A DNA stretch of 41,975 nucleotides from Brevibacterium sanguinis (lineage in GTDB: Bacteria > Actinomycetota > Actinomycetes > Actinomycetales > Brevibacteriaceae), in the NCBI RefSeq assembly GCF_003315415.1, contig NZ_QNSB01000017.1:1-41975 (forward strand), in the 5' to 3' direction. Under the pieces are notes generated by a model, which did no database searches, was not told the DNA's origin, and worked only from the letters and a program-made list of their open reading frames with translations. Shown here piece by piece: positions 22,394 through 30,585 of this stretch. The translations under genes and the position numbers were made by a program. Every line of letters starts with the position of its first letter. Positions within the stretch are counted from its first letter, which is position 1.

Positions 22394-23509
22394 TTGAGTT
22401 CCGAATCGCACCCGGACACGACCGCCGCCCCGCGCTCGACGACCTACGCCGCCGCCGGGGTCGACGTCGAAGCGGGGGACCGGGCCGTCGAACTGATGAA
22501 GTCGGCCGTCGCGGCCACCCATAACGCCAACGTCGTCGGAGGAGTGGGCGGATTCGCCGGGCTGTTCGACGTCAGCGTGCTCAAGGACTTCCGTCGTCCC
22601 CTGCTCGCCAGCTCGACCGACGGGGTCGGCACGAAGGTCGCGATCGCCCAGGCTCTCGACAAGCACGACACCATCGGGTACGACCTCGTCGGCATGGTCG
22701 TCGACGACATCATCGTGTGCGGTGCCAAGCCCCTGTTCATGACCGACTACATCGCCTGCGGCAAGGTCGTCGCCGAACGCATCGCCGACATCGTCCGCGG
22801 CATCGCCGAGGCATGTGCGAGCGCCGACGTCGCCCTCGTCGGCGGGGAGACCGCTGAGCATCCGGGTCTGCTCGGAGTCGACGAGTACGACGTCGCCGGT
22901 GCCGCCACCGGCGTCGTCGACGCCGACGACCTCCTCGGTCCCGAGAAGGTCCGCGCCGGAGACGTCCTCGTCGCGCTGCCCTCCTCGGGCCTCCACTCGA
23001 ACGGGTACTCCCTGGTCAGGCACATCATCGCGGAGGCGGAATGGAGCCTGGACCGACACGTCGACGAGTTCGGTCGGAGCCTCGGCGAGGAGCTCCTCGT
23101 CCCGACCCACGTCTACACCGCTGAGCTCAATGCCCTCTTCGCCCGGCTGCCGGGCGCGGTCCGCTCGGTCTCGCACGTCACCGGCGGGGGACTGTCGGCC
23201 AACGTCGCCCGAGTGCTCCCGATGGGGCTGGTCGCGCGGATGTCGCGGTCGAGCTGGGAGATCCCCCCGGTGTTCACCGTCCTCGGTGACCTCGGCGGAG
23301 TTCCCCGCGACGATCGTGAGCGGACGTGGAACCTCGGCGTGGGAATGGTGCTCGTCACCGCCGCCGAGGCGGCCGACGCCGTTCTCGCCGCGTGTCCGGG
23401 TTCGTGGGTGCTCGGCGAGGTCCGCGCCGACGACGGTTCGCTGTCGAGTGAGGACGACTACGTGCAGGGCGCCAAGGGCGTCGACGGCGGCGCTGCGATC
23501 CTGCGCTGA
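22394..23509 (+). CDS. purM: Phosphoribosylformylglycinamidine cyclo-ligase (AIR synthetase)
   Basis: 371 aa from TTG 22394, one nt after the purF stop; AAAGGA inside the purF end serves as ribosome site. PurM landmarks: YAAAGVDVEAGDRAVELMK, ASSTDGVGTKVAIAQALD, VDDIIVCGAKPLFMTDYIA, VGGETAEHPG, SSGLHSNGYSLVR and THVTGGG-like SHVTGGGLSANVAR. It closes the imidazole ring to give AIR using ATP. Cotranscription with purF is certain from the spacing. A strong hairpin ends the unit at 23644-23675. Confidence 0.96.
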   Translation: MSSESHPDTTAAPRSTTYAAAGVDVEAGDRAVELMKSAVAATHNANVVGGVGGFAGLFDVSVLKDFRRPLLASSTDGVGTKVAIAQALDKHDTIGYDLVGMVVDDIIVCGAKPLFMTDYIACGKVVAERIADIVRGIAEACASADVALVGGETAEHPGLLGVDEYDVAGAATGVVDADDLLGPEKVRAGDVLVALPSSGLHSNGYSLVRHIIAEAEWSLDRHVDEFGRSLGEELLVPTHVYTAELNALFARLPGAVRSVSHVTGGGLSANVARVLPMGLVARMSRSSWEIPPVFTVLGDLGGVPRDDRERTWNLGVGMVLVTAAEAADAVLAACPGSWVLGEVRADDGSLSSEDDYVQGAKGVDGGAAILR

Positions 23510-23643
23510 GCGCGACGCCGTCCGAGTGACCGGCGGCGCGGTGGGTCACCGAGCCGTTGGCTGCCGACAGGGCCCCGACGAGATGTGCTGACTTCGTTCC
23601 GTTCTCTTCGCGGTGGGTTCAGCTCCTAAGTCCCTCGGGCACG

Positions 23644-23675
23644 CAGAAGGCGGAGACCGGAGTCTCCGCCTTCTG
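23644..23675 (+). terminator. Terminator of the purF-purM operon
   Basis: A perfect 14-bp stem, CAGAAGGCGGAGAC (23644-23657) with its complement (23662-23675), is closed by a CGGA tetraloop. A T-containing tract (TCGGTTGTTCAGTT) follows on the plus strand. It lies 135 bp after purM and about 75 bp before the end of the convergent DUF3073 gene. Confidence 0.8.
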
Positions 23676-23748
23676 TCGGTTGTTCAGTTCTCGGTCGGGA
23701 GGATCGGAAGTCCGTCCTGCCTGTGCCGATCGGCCCTGTCGGGGTCGA

Positions 23749-23964
23749 TCAGTCGCGCTGCGAGAAATCGTCCTCGTCATCGACGTTGTACTTCTCGGCG
23801 TATTCCGAGTAGTCGGGTTCGTCGTCGTAGGGATCGGACGGTCCGGACTGGTGGGAGTCGGCGCCCAGCTCCTTCTGGAGTCGACTCAGGTCGGTCTCGG
23901 GGCTGTAGTACTTCAGCTTCCGAGCTACCTTGATCTGCTTTGCCTTTGCGCGGCCGCGACCCAC
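23749..23964 (-). CDS. DUF3073 small protein, conserved next to purM in actinobacteria
   Basis: 71 aa from GTG 23964, read as MGRGRAKAKQIKVARKLKYY then SPETDLSRLQKELG and an acidic tail with many Asp, Glu and Tyr residues. GGAGGGGGT lies about 7 nt upstream and marks this start; an ATG at 23997 would add 11 residues not found in the family and would place the ribosome site inside the gene. The basic head and acidic tail are typical. The order purF-purM and convergent DUF3073 also exists in mycobacteria (around Rv0808-Rv0810c, as I recall). The function is unknown. Confidence 0.85.
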   Translation of the reverse strand: MGRGRAKAKQIKVARKLKYYSPETDLSRLQKELGADSHQSGPSDPYDDEPDYSEYAEKYNVDDEDDFSQRD

Positions 23965-24080
23965 TGGCGTGACCCCCTCCGTCGTCATGTAGGGCACGTT
24001 GCCCCGGACTAGATCTCTGCTATGCGCTTAAATCCTACCCGTTCACAGGGGGAAGTTCCATTTTGCGCTCTCACCTTGGA

Positions 24081-24092
24081 TAGGCTGAGCGC
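24081..24092 (+). promoter_or_regulatory. -10 box placed for leaderless transcription of the 24093 gene
   Basis: TAGGCT at 24081-24086 ends exactly 6 nt before ATG 24093, and no ribosome site lies between. The same TAGGCT sequence serves purDC and the asparaginase gene at nearly identical spacing. Confidence 0.5.
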
Positions 24093-24908
24093 ATGTCCTA
24101 CAGTCGCGAGTATCTGGTCTCTCTGCGGATCTTCGAACCCACGGTGGTCCATTCCGAACTGCAAGACAGGGCAGTCGAAGACAACCGCGAGCGGATCGAC
24201 CTCGAGGTCGCCCATGACGCCGACACGCGCCTCATCTCCCTGCCTCCGAACCCTGTCGCCGAGTCGTTCCGCGATACTCCCCTCTTCCTCCCGGCGTCTC
24301 ACTCCCCGGACGGCGTCGACCGCTTCTGCCCGGTTCAGGACGACGTCCGCAGCTGGGAGGCGCTCGACGCGCTGGCCGAGCACACCTCGAAGGCGACCCT
24401 CGACATCATCGTTCCGAAGTCGGCCCGGCGCCGGGCCGCCAGCCGCCGAGCCGAATGGCTCCAGGAGGCCAAGGACACCCGAGTATTCACTCGGGTCGCG
24501 GCCTGGGATGTGCCGCCGGCCTGGTGGCTGTTCTTCTCGCTGAGCGAGGACCGCATCGTCACCGAGGAGAAGACAGAGGGCCTGCGCGTGATGATCCGCA
24601 CAGACATCCTGGCCGCCTCGGCGAGGATGGAATGGGCGGCCGAGACGATCGCGGAGAAGTCGAAGGTCGTCGACATGGTCGAGCAGACCGCGACTCTGGC
24701 GCAGTGGGTCGACGGATTCGACATGAACTCGGTGCTCGAGCTCGACCTCGGGGGCATGAGCGACGTGCTGTGGCCCAACGAGGCGCCTGAGCTCGTCGAT
24801 TCGTGGGTCACCGCGCTGAGCAATGACGATCCGGAGACCGCCGTGGCGTCGTTCCAGAAGTACGCGGCGATGTGGGAGCAGCTCAACCTCTACGCCCGCA
24901 GCTCCTGA
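24093..24908 (+). CDS. Conserved hypothetical protein next to DUF3073
   Basis: 271 aa, soluble, acidic, with no signal peptide or membrane segment. Visible features are SYSREYLVSLRIFEPTVVHS at the start, a basic patch SARRRAASRRAEW in the middle, AAWDVPPAWWLFFSLSEDR, and a helical C-terminus with AEKSKVVDMVEQTATLAQWV. I recognise no catalytic motif. Codon use and position next to the purine block suggest a long-standing chromosomal gene. The divergent partner is DUF3073, and the start is fixed by the -10 box 6 nt upstream. Confidence 0.7.
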   Translation: MSYSREYLVSLRIFEPTVVHSELQDRAVEDNRERIDLEVAHDADTRLISLPPNPVAESFRDTPLFLPASHSPDGVDRFCPVQDDVRSWEALDALAEHTSKATLDIIVPKSARRRAASRRAEWLQEAKDTRVFTRVAAWDVPPAWWLFFSLSEDRIVTEEKTEGLRVMIRTDILAASARMEWAAETIAEKSKVVDMVEQTATLAQWVDGFDMNSVLELDLGGMSDVLWPNEAPELVDSWVTALSNDDPETAVASFQKYAAMWEQLNLYARSS

Positions 24909-24986
24909 ACCCAGGACACCCGCGATCGTCGGCGGCTTCTGCGGTGCGAGCCGTTACGATTGTCTCGTACCGACCGGCTCGAGAGA

Positions 24987-25658
24987 ATGACCCCGACTGA
25001 ACGCATGCACACTGAGAAGCGCCGACTTCTGACGACCACGCCACCGCGATCCGCGAGGACCGCCTCGGCGGGACATTCTGCGGCGGGGAGAGCTGTGACG
25101 GAGACGGTGTCGACGGCCACCACCTCGGCGGGGACGGCAGTGGAAAGCGCACCCGGCGGCGACCGGGGCTCAGGGAGCGGCGCAGGGCGCGGGCTGGGTG
25201 CCGCGGTCGAGCGGAACCCGATGGCGCCATGGTCGATCGGCTGGCGGATCGGGGCGACCGCGATCGCCTTCGTGATCCTCACCTTCGGCCAGTTCCTCAA
25301 CACCAACGACTTCTTCCCGCTCGGTTCGCTCACCCAGTACGCGACGGCGAAGAACCTCGACGGGGAGGTCAACTCGACGTGCATCGCCGCTGAATTCCCG
25401 GGCGAGGACGAGCCGCGCAGACTCGGCTTCAACACGGCCACCGTGGGCATCGAACGCGGGGACGTCGAATCGCAGCTCGACCGCGTCATCGCCAACCCCG
25501 AGCTGCTCCAGACTCTGGCCGACTCCTATGTCCGCCTCCATCCCGATGAGCCGAAGCCGGAGAGGATGATCCTCTGCCGCGAGACCACCCAGCTCGAGGA
25601 CGGCATCCGCGTCGGCGAACCGACGCAGAGGGTCCTCGCGACCTGGGAGGTGCGATGA
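24987..25658 (+). CDS. Membrane-anchored protein paired with an HTTM protein
   Basis: 223 aa from ATG 24987. A disordered Thr/Ala/Gly-rich cytoplasmic head (to about residue 80) precedes one membrane segment, IGWRIGATAIAFVILTFGQF, and an outer domain that opens NTNDFFPLGSLTQYATAKNL and has two Cys (NSTCIAAE and MILCRETTQ) that could pair. The TACGAT at 24955-24960 suits a promoter with a 20-nt leader, which excludes the in-frame TTG at 24960. The stop overlaps the HTTM gene start by 4 nt. HTTM proteins are often encoded with a small membrane partner (as SdpA with SdpB); this protein fills that position, but exact family is not certain. Confidence 0.7.
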   Translation: MTPTERMHTEKRRLLTTTPPRSARTASAGHSAAGRAVTETVSTATTSAGTAVESAPGGDRGSGSGAGRGLGAAVERNPMAPWSIGWRIGATAIAFVILTFGQFLNTNDFFPLGSLTQYATAKNLDGEVNSTCIAAEFPGEDEPRRLGFNTATVGIERGDVESQLDRVIANPELLQTLADSYVRLHPDEPKPERMILCRETTQLEDGIRVGEPTQRVLATWEVR

Positions 25659-26518
25659 TGGGCGTGCTGACGGTCGCGAAGCCCCGGAACCGCTTCCTCG
25701 AGTGGTTCATGCCGCAGATCCCCCTGGCTCGCGTCGCGGTGCTGCGGGTCCTCATCTACCTCTTCGTCATCCTCGACGTGCTCACGATCTCCAACGACGT
25801 CATCGCCCACGGCTGGACCCCGGCGCTCTACCAGCCGCTGTGGCTGGCGCGGACCCTCGGCCTCCCGCCGGTCAGCGTCCTCGGCGCCCAGATCCTGCTG
25901 GCGGCGATCATCGTATTCTCCTTCTTCGCCGCGGCGGGGGTCCTCCAGCGGGTCAGCGGGTGGATCGTCGCGATCGCCTTCGGTGCGTGGATGCTCTACA
26001 CGCAGGGCTACGGATATGTCGCCCACGACCACATGGCGCTCGTCATCGCCGTCGTCGTCCTGCCGACCATCGGGATCGCCCGGTTCCGGGACGTGGGCGT
26101 CACCTCGGCGCGGGCGGGCTGGGCGCTCAAGGTCATCCAGATCTCCGTCGTCCTCACGTACTTCTACTCCGTGCTCATGAAGTGGATCGCCTCGGGCAAC
26201 ATCACGCATTGGGCCAACGGCGCGGTGATCATCTGGGCGCTGATGCGCCGCGGCGCGGAGTGGTCGAAGCCGTTCCTCGAGATGCCGGGACTGCTCATCG
26301 CCGCCCAGTGGGCGACGCTGGCGTTCGAGGCGCTCTCACCCGTGGCGCTGTTCCTCAAGGACAAGTGGCTCTATGCCGTCGTCGCGTTCTTCTGCGTCTT
26401 CCACCTCATGACGTACCTCGCGCTCGGCATCCACTTCCTGCCCACGGTCATCTGCTGGGCGGCGTTCCTGCCGTTGGAGAAGCTGGTTCCCCGGCGGTTC
26501 CGGATCGAGGTCCGCTGA
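25655..26518 (+). CDS. HTTM-domain integral membrane protein (vitamin-K carboxylase-like/SdpB-like fold)
   Basis: 287 aa with about seven to eight hydrophobic helices. HTTM-like features: RVAVLRVLIYLFVILDVLTI at the start, VAHDHMALVIAVVVLPTIG, ISVVLTYFYSVLMKWIASGN, and FEALSPVALFLKDKWLYAVV then VFHLMTYLALGIHFLPTV. In HTTM proteins the central Tyr-x-x-x-x-x-Lys and the late Glu and His positions are conserved, as here. Known relatives include gamma-glutamyl carboxylase and SdpB, needed to make the Bacillus SDP peptide toxin; most bacterial members are uncharacterised. Start ATG 25655 overlaps the previous stop; ATG 25658 is equally possible. Confidence 0.75.
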   Translation: MMGVLTVAKPRNRFLEWFMPQIPLARVAVLRVLIYLFVILDVLTISNDVIAHGWTPALYQPLWLARTLGLPPVSVLGAQILLAAIIVFSFFAAAGVLQRVSGWIVAIAFGAWMLYTQGYGYVAHDHMALVIAVVVLPTIGIARFRDVGVTSARAGWALKVIQISVVLTYFYSVLMKWIASGNITHWANGAVIIWALMRRGAEWSKPFLEMPGLLIAAQWATLAFEALSPVALFLKDKWLYAVVAFFCVFHLMTYLALGIHFLPTVICWAAFLPLEKLVPRRFRIEVR

Positions 26519-26524
26519 CCATCG

Positions 26525-26596
26525 ATGGACTTCGATCATGTCGACATCGATCTGCTGCCGGGCATCGACGAGGAACTCGACGACGGCGCACGATGA
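26525..26596 (+). CDS. Tiny acidic ORF (23 codons) coupled to the next gene
   Basis: ATG 26525 opens a 23-residue peptide, MDFDHVDIDLLPGIDEELDD plus GAR, whose TGA overlaps the following ATG as ATGA at 26593-26596. It starts 6 nt after the HTTM stop. About half of its residues are Asp or Glu, unusual for a random frame of that size. It could be a real small protein, a translational coupler, or a peptide substrate of the HTTM system; no ribosome site is obvious. Confidence 0.4.
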   Translation: MDFDHVDIDLLPGIDEELDDGAR

Positions 26597-27630
26597 GTGG
26601 GACAGTGCTGTCGCACGGTGAGCCCCTCTCCGCTGAAGCACTCATCGCGTCCCCGCGGGGACGGGCGCTCGTGTTCGCCTACGTCCAGAACTCCGTCGCG
26701 GTGTCTCTGCCGGCCGGCCGAGACGAACTGGTCGAGAGTCTGCGCACCGTGCCCCTGCCCGAACCGACGTGGCAGCGCCTGAGATCCGCCATGGGGTGTG
26801 TCGTCGGCGGTGCGATGTACTGGCAGCCACCGCACGCCGAGGACCTGCTGTGCGAAGATCCTGCGGTGAAGACCGCGCTGATGCCCATAGCCGAGCTCCT
26901 GACCGAGAGTGGAGTGCTCGACTCCTGGTCGGGACCGATCGCCGTCGAGGATCAGTGGGACATCCAGTGGTTCGACGACGCACGGCATCGTGAGAGGGCC
27001 GTGACTGACGATCTTGCGGGCCCCAGCTCGGCGCAGCGCCTCGCGAAGTGGCAGGGCCAGGTCATTGCGACCGAAGTCGAGCACCGGCTCGAGGCACTGA
27101 AGAACCCCGGTGACCCGGCCGGCGGAGAGTGGTGGTCGGCTCCACCTCCTCGACTGTGGTCGACGTCGGAGATGTGGCCGGATGGAACGCCTGTCGGGCT
27201 GTGGCTCGTCGAGGACGACTTCGGTCAGGTCGACGCCAGGGCACGGCGTCTGTCGATTCGCAGCGATTCGCGCATCGTCGAGATCGACTCACCCGAGGAC
27301 TGGTCCCGGCTGTGCCGACGGCACCCTCTCGATGTCACTCTCCAGAGGCACGGGACCTGGTCGGACGCCACGGGCAGGAACGGGCAGTGGGTGATTCCCG
27401 ACTGGTCGACCGTGGCCCAGGACCATGACGGAGTGCGGGTGACCGTGGCCGGGTACCTGCGGACGGCCGGACGAGTCATCGAGGTCGACAGCGACCGGGC
27501 AAGCCTCATGGCCGGCTGGAATCCCGGCCAGACCTTCTGGCTCAACGACGTCGTGCGCGACGTCGCCGAGGTGGTCGACTGGTCATTCGACGACGCCACC
27601 GACGAATGGCGGAGAACCAGCGTCACCTGA
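26593..27630 (+). CDS. Hypothetical protein, 345 aa
   Basis: Soluble-looking, Trp-rich protein. Readable landmarks are HGEPLSAEALIASPRGRAL, MGCVVGGAMYWQPPHAEDLL, IAVEDQWDIQWF, GGEWWSAPPPRLWSTSEMW and AGRVIEVDSDRASLMAGWNP. I do not recognise a family or catalytic motif. The start ATG 26593 overlaps the stop of the tiny ORF, so it is probably translated as part of the HTTM operon. Third-position GC is high as in neighbouring genes, so it is native rather than recently acquired. Confidence 0.65.
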   Translation: MSGTVLSHGEPLSAEALIASPRGRALVFAYVQNSVAVSLPAGRDELVESLRTVPLPEPTWQRLRSAMGCVVGGAMYWQPPHAEDLLCEDPAVKTALMPIAELLTESGVLDSWSGPIAVEDQWDIQWFDDARHRERAVTDDLAGPSSAQRLAKWQGQVIATEVEHRLEALKNPGDPAGGEWWSAPPPRLWSTSEMWPDGTPVGLWLVEDDFGQVDARARRLSIRSDSRIVEIDSPEDWSRLCRRHPLDVTLQRHGTWSDATGRNGQWVIPDWSTVAQDHDGVRVTVAGYLRTAGRVIEVDSDRASLMAGWNPGQTFWLNDVVRDVAEVVDWSFDDATDEWRRTSVT

Positions 27631-27814
27631 GCGACGTGTGAGTCTCAGAACGACCGCCGGAGGCGCGGCGGCGGGCAGCTGCCGAGAGCGGCTGCCGGTG
27701 TCCCCGACGCGGACGCCTCACGCGTGTTCGTCTGCGACCCGTTAGGCTCTGGCCATCATCACCGCCGCCGGGCCCGCCGTGCCGCCGGGCCACACCACGT
27801 GAGGGAGAGACATC
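27631..27814. promoter_or_regulatory. Intergenic region with -10 box and leader of the aminotransferase gene
   Basis: TAGGCT at 27743-27748 probably serves as the -10 box, giving a leader of about 60 nt that ends in GAGGGAGAG, a good ribosome site before GTG 27815. GGCAGC and GCTGCC around 27677-27699 can form a weak hairpin that might end the upstream unit. Confidence 0.45.
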
Positions 27815-28999
27815 GTGTCGAAGTTCGCCGACCGCATCGCGAGGGTGCAGCCGTCCGCCATCCGCGACCTGCTCAGGTACGGCGACGATCCCTCGATCAC
27901 GTCGTTCGGCGGTGGCTACCCCGATCCCGCGCTCTTCCCGACCGTCGAACTGCAGCAGGTCTTCTCGGACATCCTCGCCACCGAGAGCGCGACCGCCCTC
28001 CAGTACACCGCCTCGGCGGGGCTGCCGGCGATGCGGGCCCAGATTGCGAAGCGGATGTCGGAGGGCGGGACGCCGACCGACGTCGATGACGTGCTCGTCC
28101 TCCAGGGCGCCCAGCAGGGGCTGGACCTCGTGGCGAAGCTGCTCATCGACCCCGGCGATGTCATCGTCACCGAGAACCCGACGTTCCTCGGCGCTCTCAT
28201 CGCCTTCAACCCCTATCAGCCGGAGTACGCGGCCGTCGACATCGACGAGGACGGGATGGATGTCGAGGTGCTCGAGGAGACGCTGCGCTCGCGGTCGGAC
28301 GTCAAGTTCATCTACGTCATCCCCGACTTCCAGAATCCCTCCGGCGTCACGCTCAGCCTCGAGCGGCGACGACGGATCGTCGAGCTCGCCGAGGAGTTCG
28401 ACGTGCTCGTCCTCGAGGACTCCCCGTACCGGGACCTGCGCTTCGAGGGCGAGCAGCTGCCGACCCTGCGCTCCCTCGACTCCGAGAACCGCGTCATCCA
28501 CCTCGGCAGCTTCTCGAAGATCCTGGCTCCGGGAGTGCGCATGGGCTGGGTGAGCGCGGGACCCACGATCCTCGAGAAGCTCGGGCTGCTCAAGCTCGCC
28601 GCCGACACCCAGTCGAGCACGCTGAACATGACCGCGGTGACCCGCTTCCTCGAGACCTTCGACATCGACGCGCACATCGCCCATGCCCGCGTCGTCTACC
28701 GCCAGAAGCGCGACCTCATGGTCACGACGATGGCCGAGGAGTTCCCCGCCGAGGTGGCCTTGACGAGGCCCGAGGGCGGACTGTTCACATGGGTGACGTT
28801 CCCCGAGGGCTTCGACTCGGCTGCATTCATGGCCGAGCACGCCCTGCCCGAGGCTCGCGTCGCCTACGTGCCCGGCGGCACGTTCTTCCCGACCGCGGAG
28901 CGGAGCAACTTCGCCCGCTTCAGCTACTCGGGACAGTCGGATGAGGCGATGGTCGATGCGCTGACACGGCTGGGCGGGATCCTCACGCGGACGATGTGA
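27815..28999 (+). CDS. PLP-dependent class I/II aminotransferase (MocR-domain/2-aminoadipate type)
   Basis: 394 aa from GTG 27815. Fold-type I aminotransferase sequence: ITSFGGGYPDPALFPTVEL, LQYTASAGLPAMRAQIAKRM, LVLQGAQQGLDLVAKLLIDP, VIPDFQNPSGVTLSLERR, VLEDSPYRDLRFEG and the Schiff-base Lys in LGSFSKILAPGVRMGW (K235). It resembles the 2-aminoadipate/kynurenine aminotransferase and the enzymatic domain of MocR proteins, but has no DNA-binding head. It transfers an amino group between an amino acid and a 2-oxo acid; the substrate is open. It converges on the DUF418 gene with 13 bp between. Confidence 0.88.
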   Translation: MSKFADRIARVQPSAIRDLLRYGDDPSITSFGGGYPDPALFPTVELQQVFSDILATESATALQYTASAGLPAMRAQIAKRMSEGGTPTDVDDVLVLQGAQQGLDLVAKLLIDPGDVIVTENPTFLGALIAFNPYQPEYAAVDIDEDGMDVEVLEETLRSRSDVKFIYVIPDFQNPSGVTLSLERRRRIVELAEEFDVLVLEDSPYRDLRFEGEQLPTLRSLDSENRVIHLGSFSKILAPGVRMGWVSAGPTILEKLGLLKLAADTQSSTLNMTAVTRFLETFDIDAHIAHARVVYRQKRDLMVTTMAEEFPAEVALTRPEGGLFTWVTFPEGFDSAAFMAEHALPEARVAYVPGGTFFPTAERSNFARFSYSGQSDEAMVDALTRLGGILTRTM

Positions 29000-29017
29000 G
29001 AGCGTACAGCGCTCACA
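28995..29017. terminator. Short hairpin at the convergent ends of the aminotransferase and DUF418 genes
   Basis: TGTGAG (28995-29000) pairs with CTCACA (29012-29017), and AGC/GCG inside extend the stem with one mismatch around a small loop. It overlaps both stop regions. There is no U-run, so it is only a plausible bidirectional terminator. Confidence 0.4.
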
Positions 29018-30467
29018 CCCGACGGCCGTAGGTGAGTCGGCGGAGGACCACCTCGGCGGGACCTCTGTACGCGGTTCTCTCCATCGCCCACGCCAGGGGC
29101 AGGGACACGATCCAGATGCCGAGGGCGAGAAGGTACGCCGAGGTGGTCGTCCAGGTCTCGCCGAGTCCGAATCCCCATGCCGCGAGCAGTGGCGCGAAGA
29201 CCAGAGACTGGAGCAGGTAGAAGCTCAGGGAGCGCTTGCCGACGTGCGCCACCGGAAGCAGGAACGCGGGCGGGCGCTGTGTCAGCCGGGTGCCGATGAT
29301 GCCGAAGAGGGCGACATAGCCCAGTCCCGCGGCGATGCCGGTGAGCTGGCTGAGACCCATGAAGGCGAACGGAGCCAGAGCCTCCTCCGGGATGAGACCG
29401 AGGAACTGCAGCGCCTGCGGCACGGCGCCGAGGACTCCGATCGCGATGCCGAGCTCCGCGACGAGACCGAGGGAGGGCCTGGGACGGGTCGGGCCGGCTT
29501 CGATCCACAGGTGCCGCGCGGCCAGTGCGCCGAGGAGGATGCACAGCGGGACGGCGAGCGCGAGGTTGGCGAAGAGCGAACTGACGAACCACATGCCGAT
29601 CCGCACGGCGAGGGCCAGCAGGTAGTTGTCCTCGCCGTTGCCCAAGGTGCTCAGGGAGATCGTGAAGTCCCAGAGCGGATCCACCTCGGGCACCTCCTCG
29701 TCGCCGGGCGCCGAGGTGTCCCCGGCAGCCCAGGCGATGAGGAGGGCGAACAGGAACTGGACCAGGGAGAACGCGGCGACGAGCCCGGCGAGGATCCACG
29801 CGGTGATCCGCAGGGCCCGGTCCGAACCGCGCAGGACCGCGAACCCGAGGACGAGCCCGGCCAGACCGTAGGCGCCGAGGATGTCGCCGCCGAAGAGGAG
29901 CAGTGCGTGGACGAAGCCGAAGACGATGAGCCACAGATTCCGGCGCACGAGCATCCGGGAGACCGCGGCGGGCTCGTCGCCTCGGGCGGTCCGGCTGCGG
30001 GAGAACTGGATCATGCCGTAGCCGAAGAGGAAGGCGAACATCGGGTAGATCCGCCCGTCGACGAAGAGGATCGTGAGCACCGAGAGCACGGTGTCGAGGG
30101 TCGAGCCGTCCGTGGGATGCGGCGACGACGAGGTCGGGTCGACCGAACCCCAGAGGTAGACGGAGACGTTGGCGATCGCGATGAGGCAGAGCATGAACCC
30201 GCGGGCGAGGTCGGGAGCCAGCGCTCGCGGTGGCGCCGGGAGCGCGTTGGTCGCGAGTGGCGGCACAGGGGCTGGAGTGAAGCCTGGGGAGAGGGCGTCG
30301 GTGTCCGCGGTCGGACCCGGCTGCCCGGGTGCGGGGGCGAAACCCGGCGGCCCGGGTACGGGAGCGGATTCCGGTGGCCCGGTGGTGGGAACCGCGGGAC
30401 GGTGGTCGGGCAGCGGGGGAATCCGACCGGGCAGCGGGGGAGTCCGGTCGTCGGGGGAGTGGCGCAT
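29013..30467 (-). CDS. DUF418 (YeiB-like) multi-pass membrane protein
   Basis: 484 aa. After a Pro-rich, repeat-like head of about 90 residues (PLPGRIPPLPDHRP, PVPGPPGFAPAPGQPG), the protein has many membrane helices: LARGFMLCLIAIANVSVYLW, VDGRIYPMFAFLFGYGMIQF, RRNLWLIVFGFVHALLLFGG and the DUF418 end VGKRSLSFYLLQSLVFAPLL with GPAEVVLRRLTYGRR. DUF418/YeiB proteins lie in the acyltransferase-like membrane superfamily; the function is unproven. The Pro-rich head is another low-complexity addition to a conserved core. ATG 30467 is used; the ribosome site is weak. Confidence 0.82.
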   Translation of the reverse strand: MRHSPDDRTPPLPGRIPPLPDHRPAVPTTGPPESAPVPGPPGFAPAPGQPGPTADTDALSPGFTPAPVPPLATNALPAPPRALAPDLARGFMLCLIAIANVSVYLWGSVDPTSSSPHPTDGSTLDTVLSVLTILFVDGRIYPMFAFLFGYGMIQFSRSRTARGDEPAAVSRMLVRRNLWLIVFGFVHALLLFGGDILGAYGLAGLVLGFAVLRGSDRALRITAWILAGLVAAFSLVQFLFALLIAWAAGDTSAPGDEEVPEVDPLWDFTISLSTLGNGEDNYLLALAVRIGMWFVSSLFANLALAVPLCILLGALAARHLWIEAGPTRPRPSLGLVAELGIAIGVLGAVPQALQFLGLIPEEALAPFAFMGLSQLTGIAAGLGYVALFGIIGTRLTQRPPAFLLPVAHVGKRSLSFYLLQSLVFAPLLAAWGFGLGETWTTTSAYLLALGIWIVSLPLAWAMERTAYRGPAEVVLRRLTYGRRV

Positions 30468-30585
30468 GGATCGCTTTCTGCTGCTGGGTGGGCAGTTCCG
30501 GGGGAGAGGACGGGAGGGCGGCCAGGCCGTGTGGGCAGTTCAGACTCGGGTGGACAGTCAGGCGGGGTGGTTCAGGCGGTGCGGT

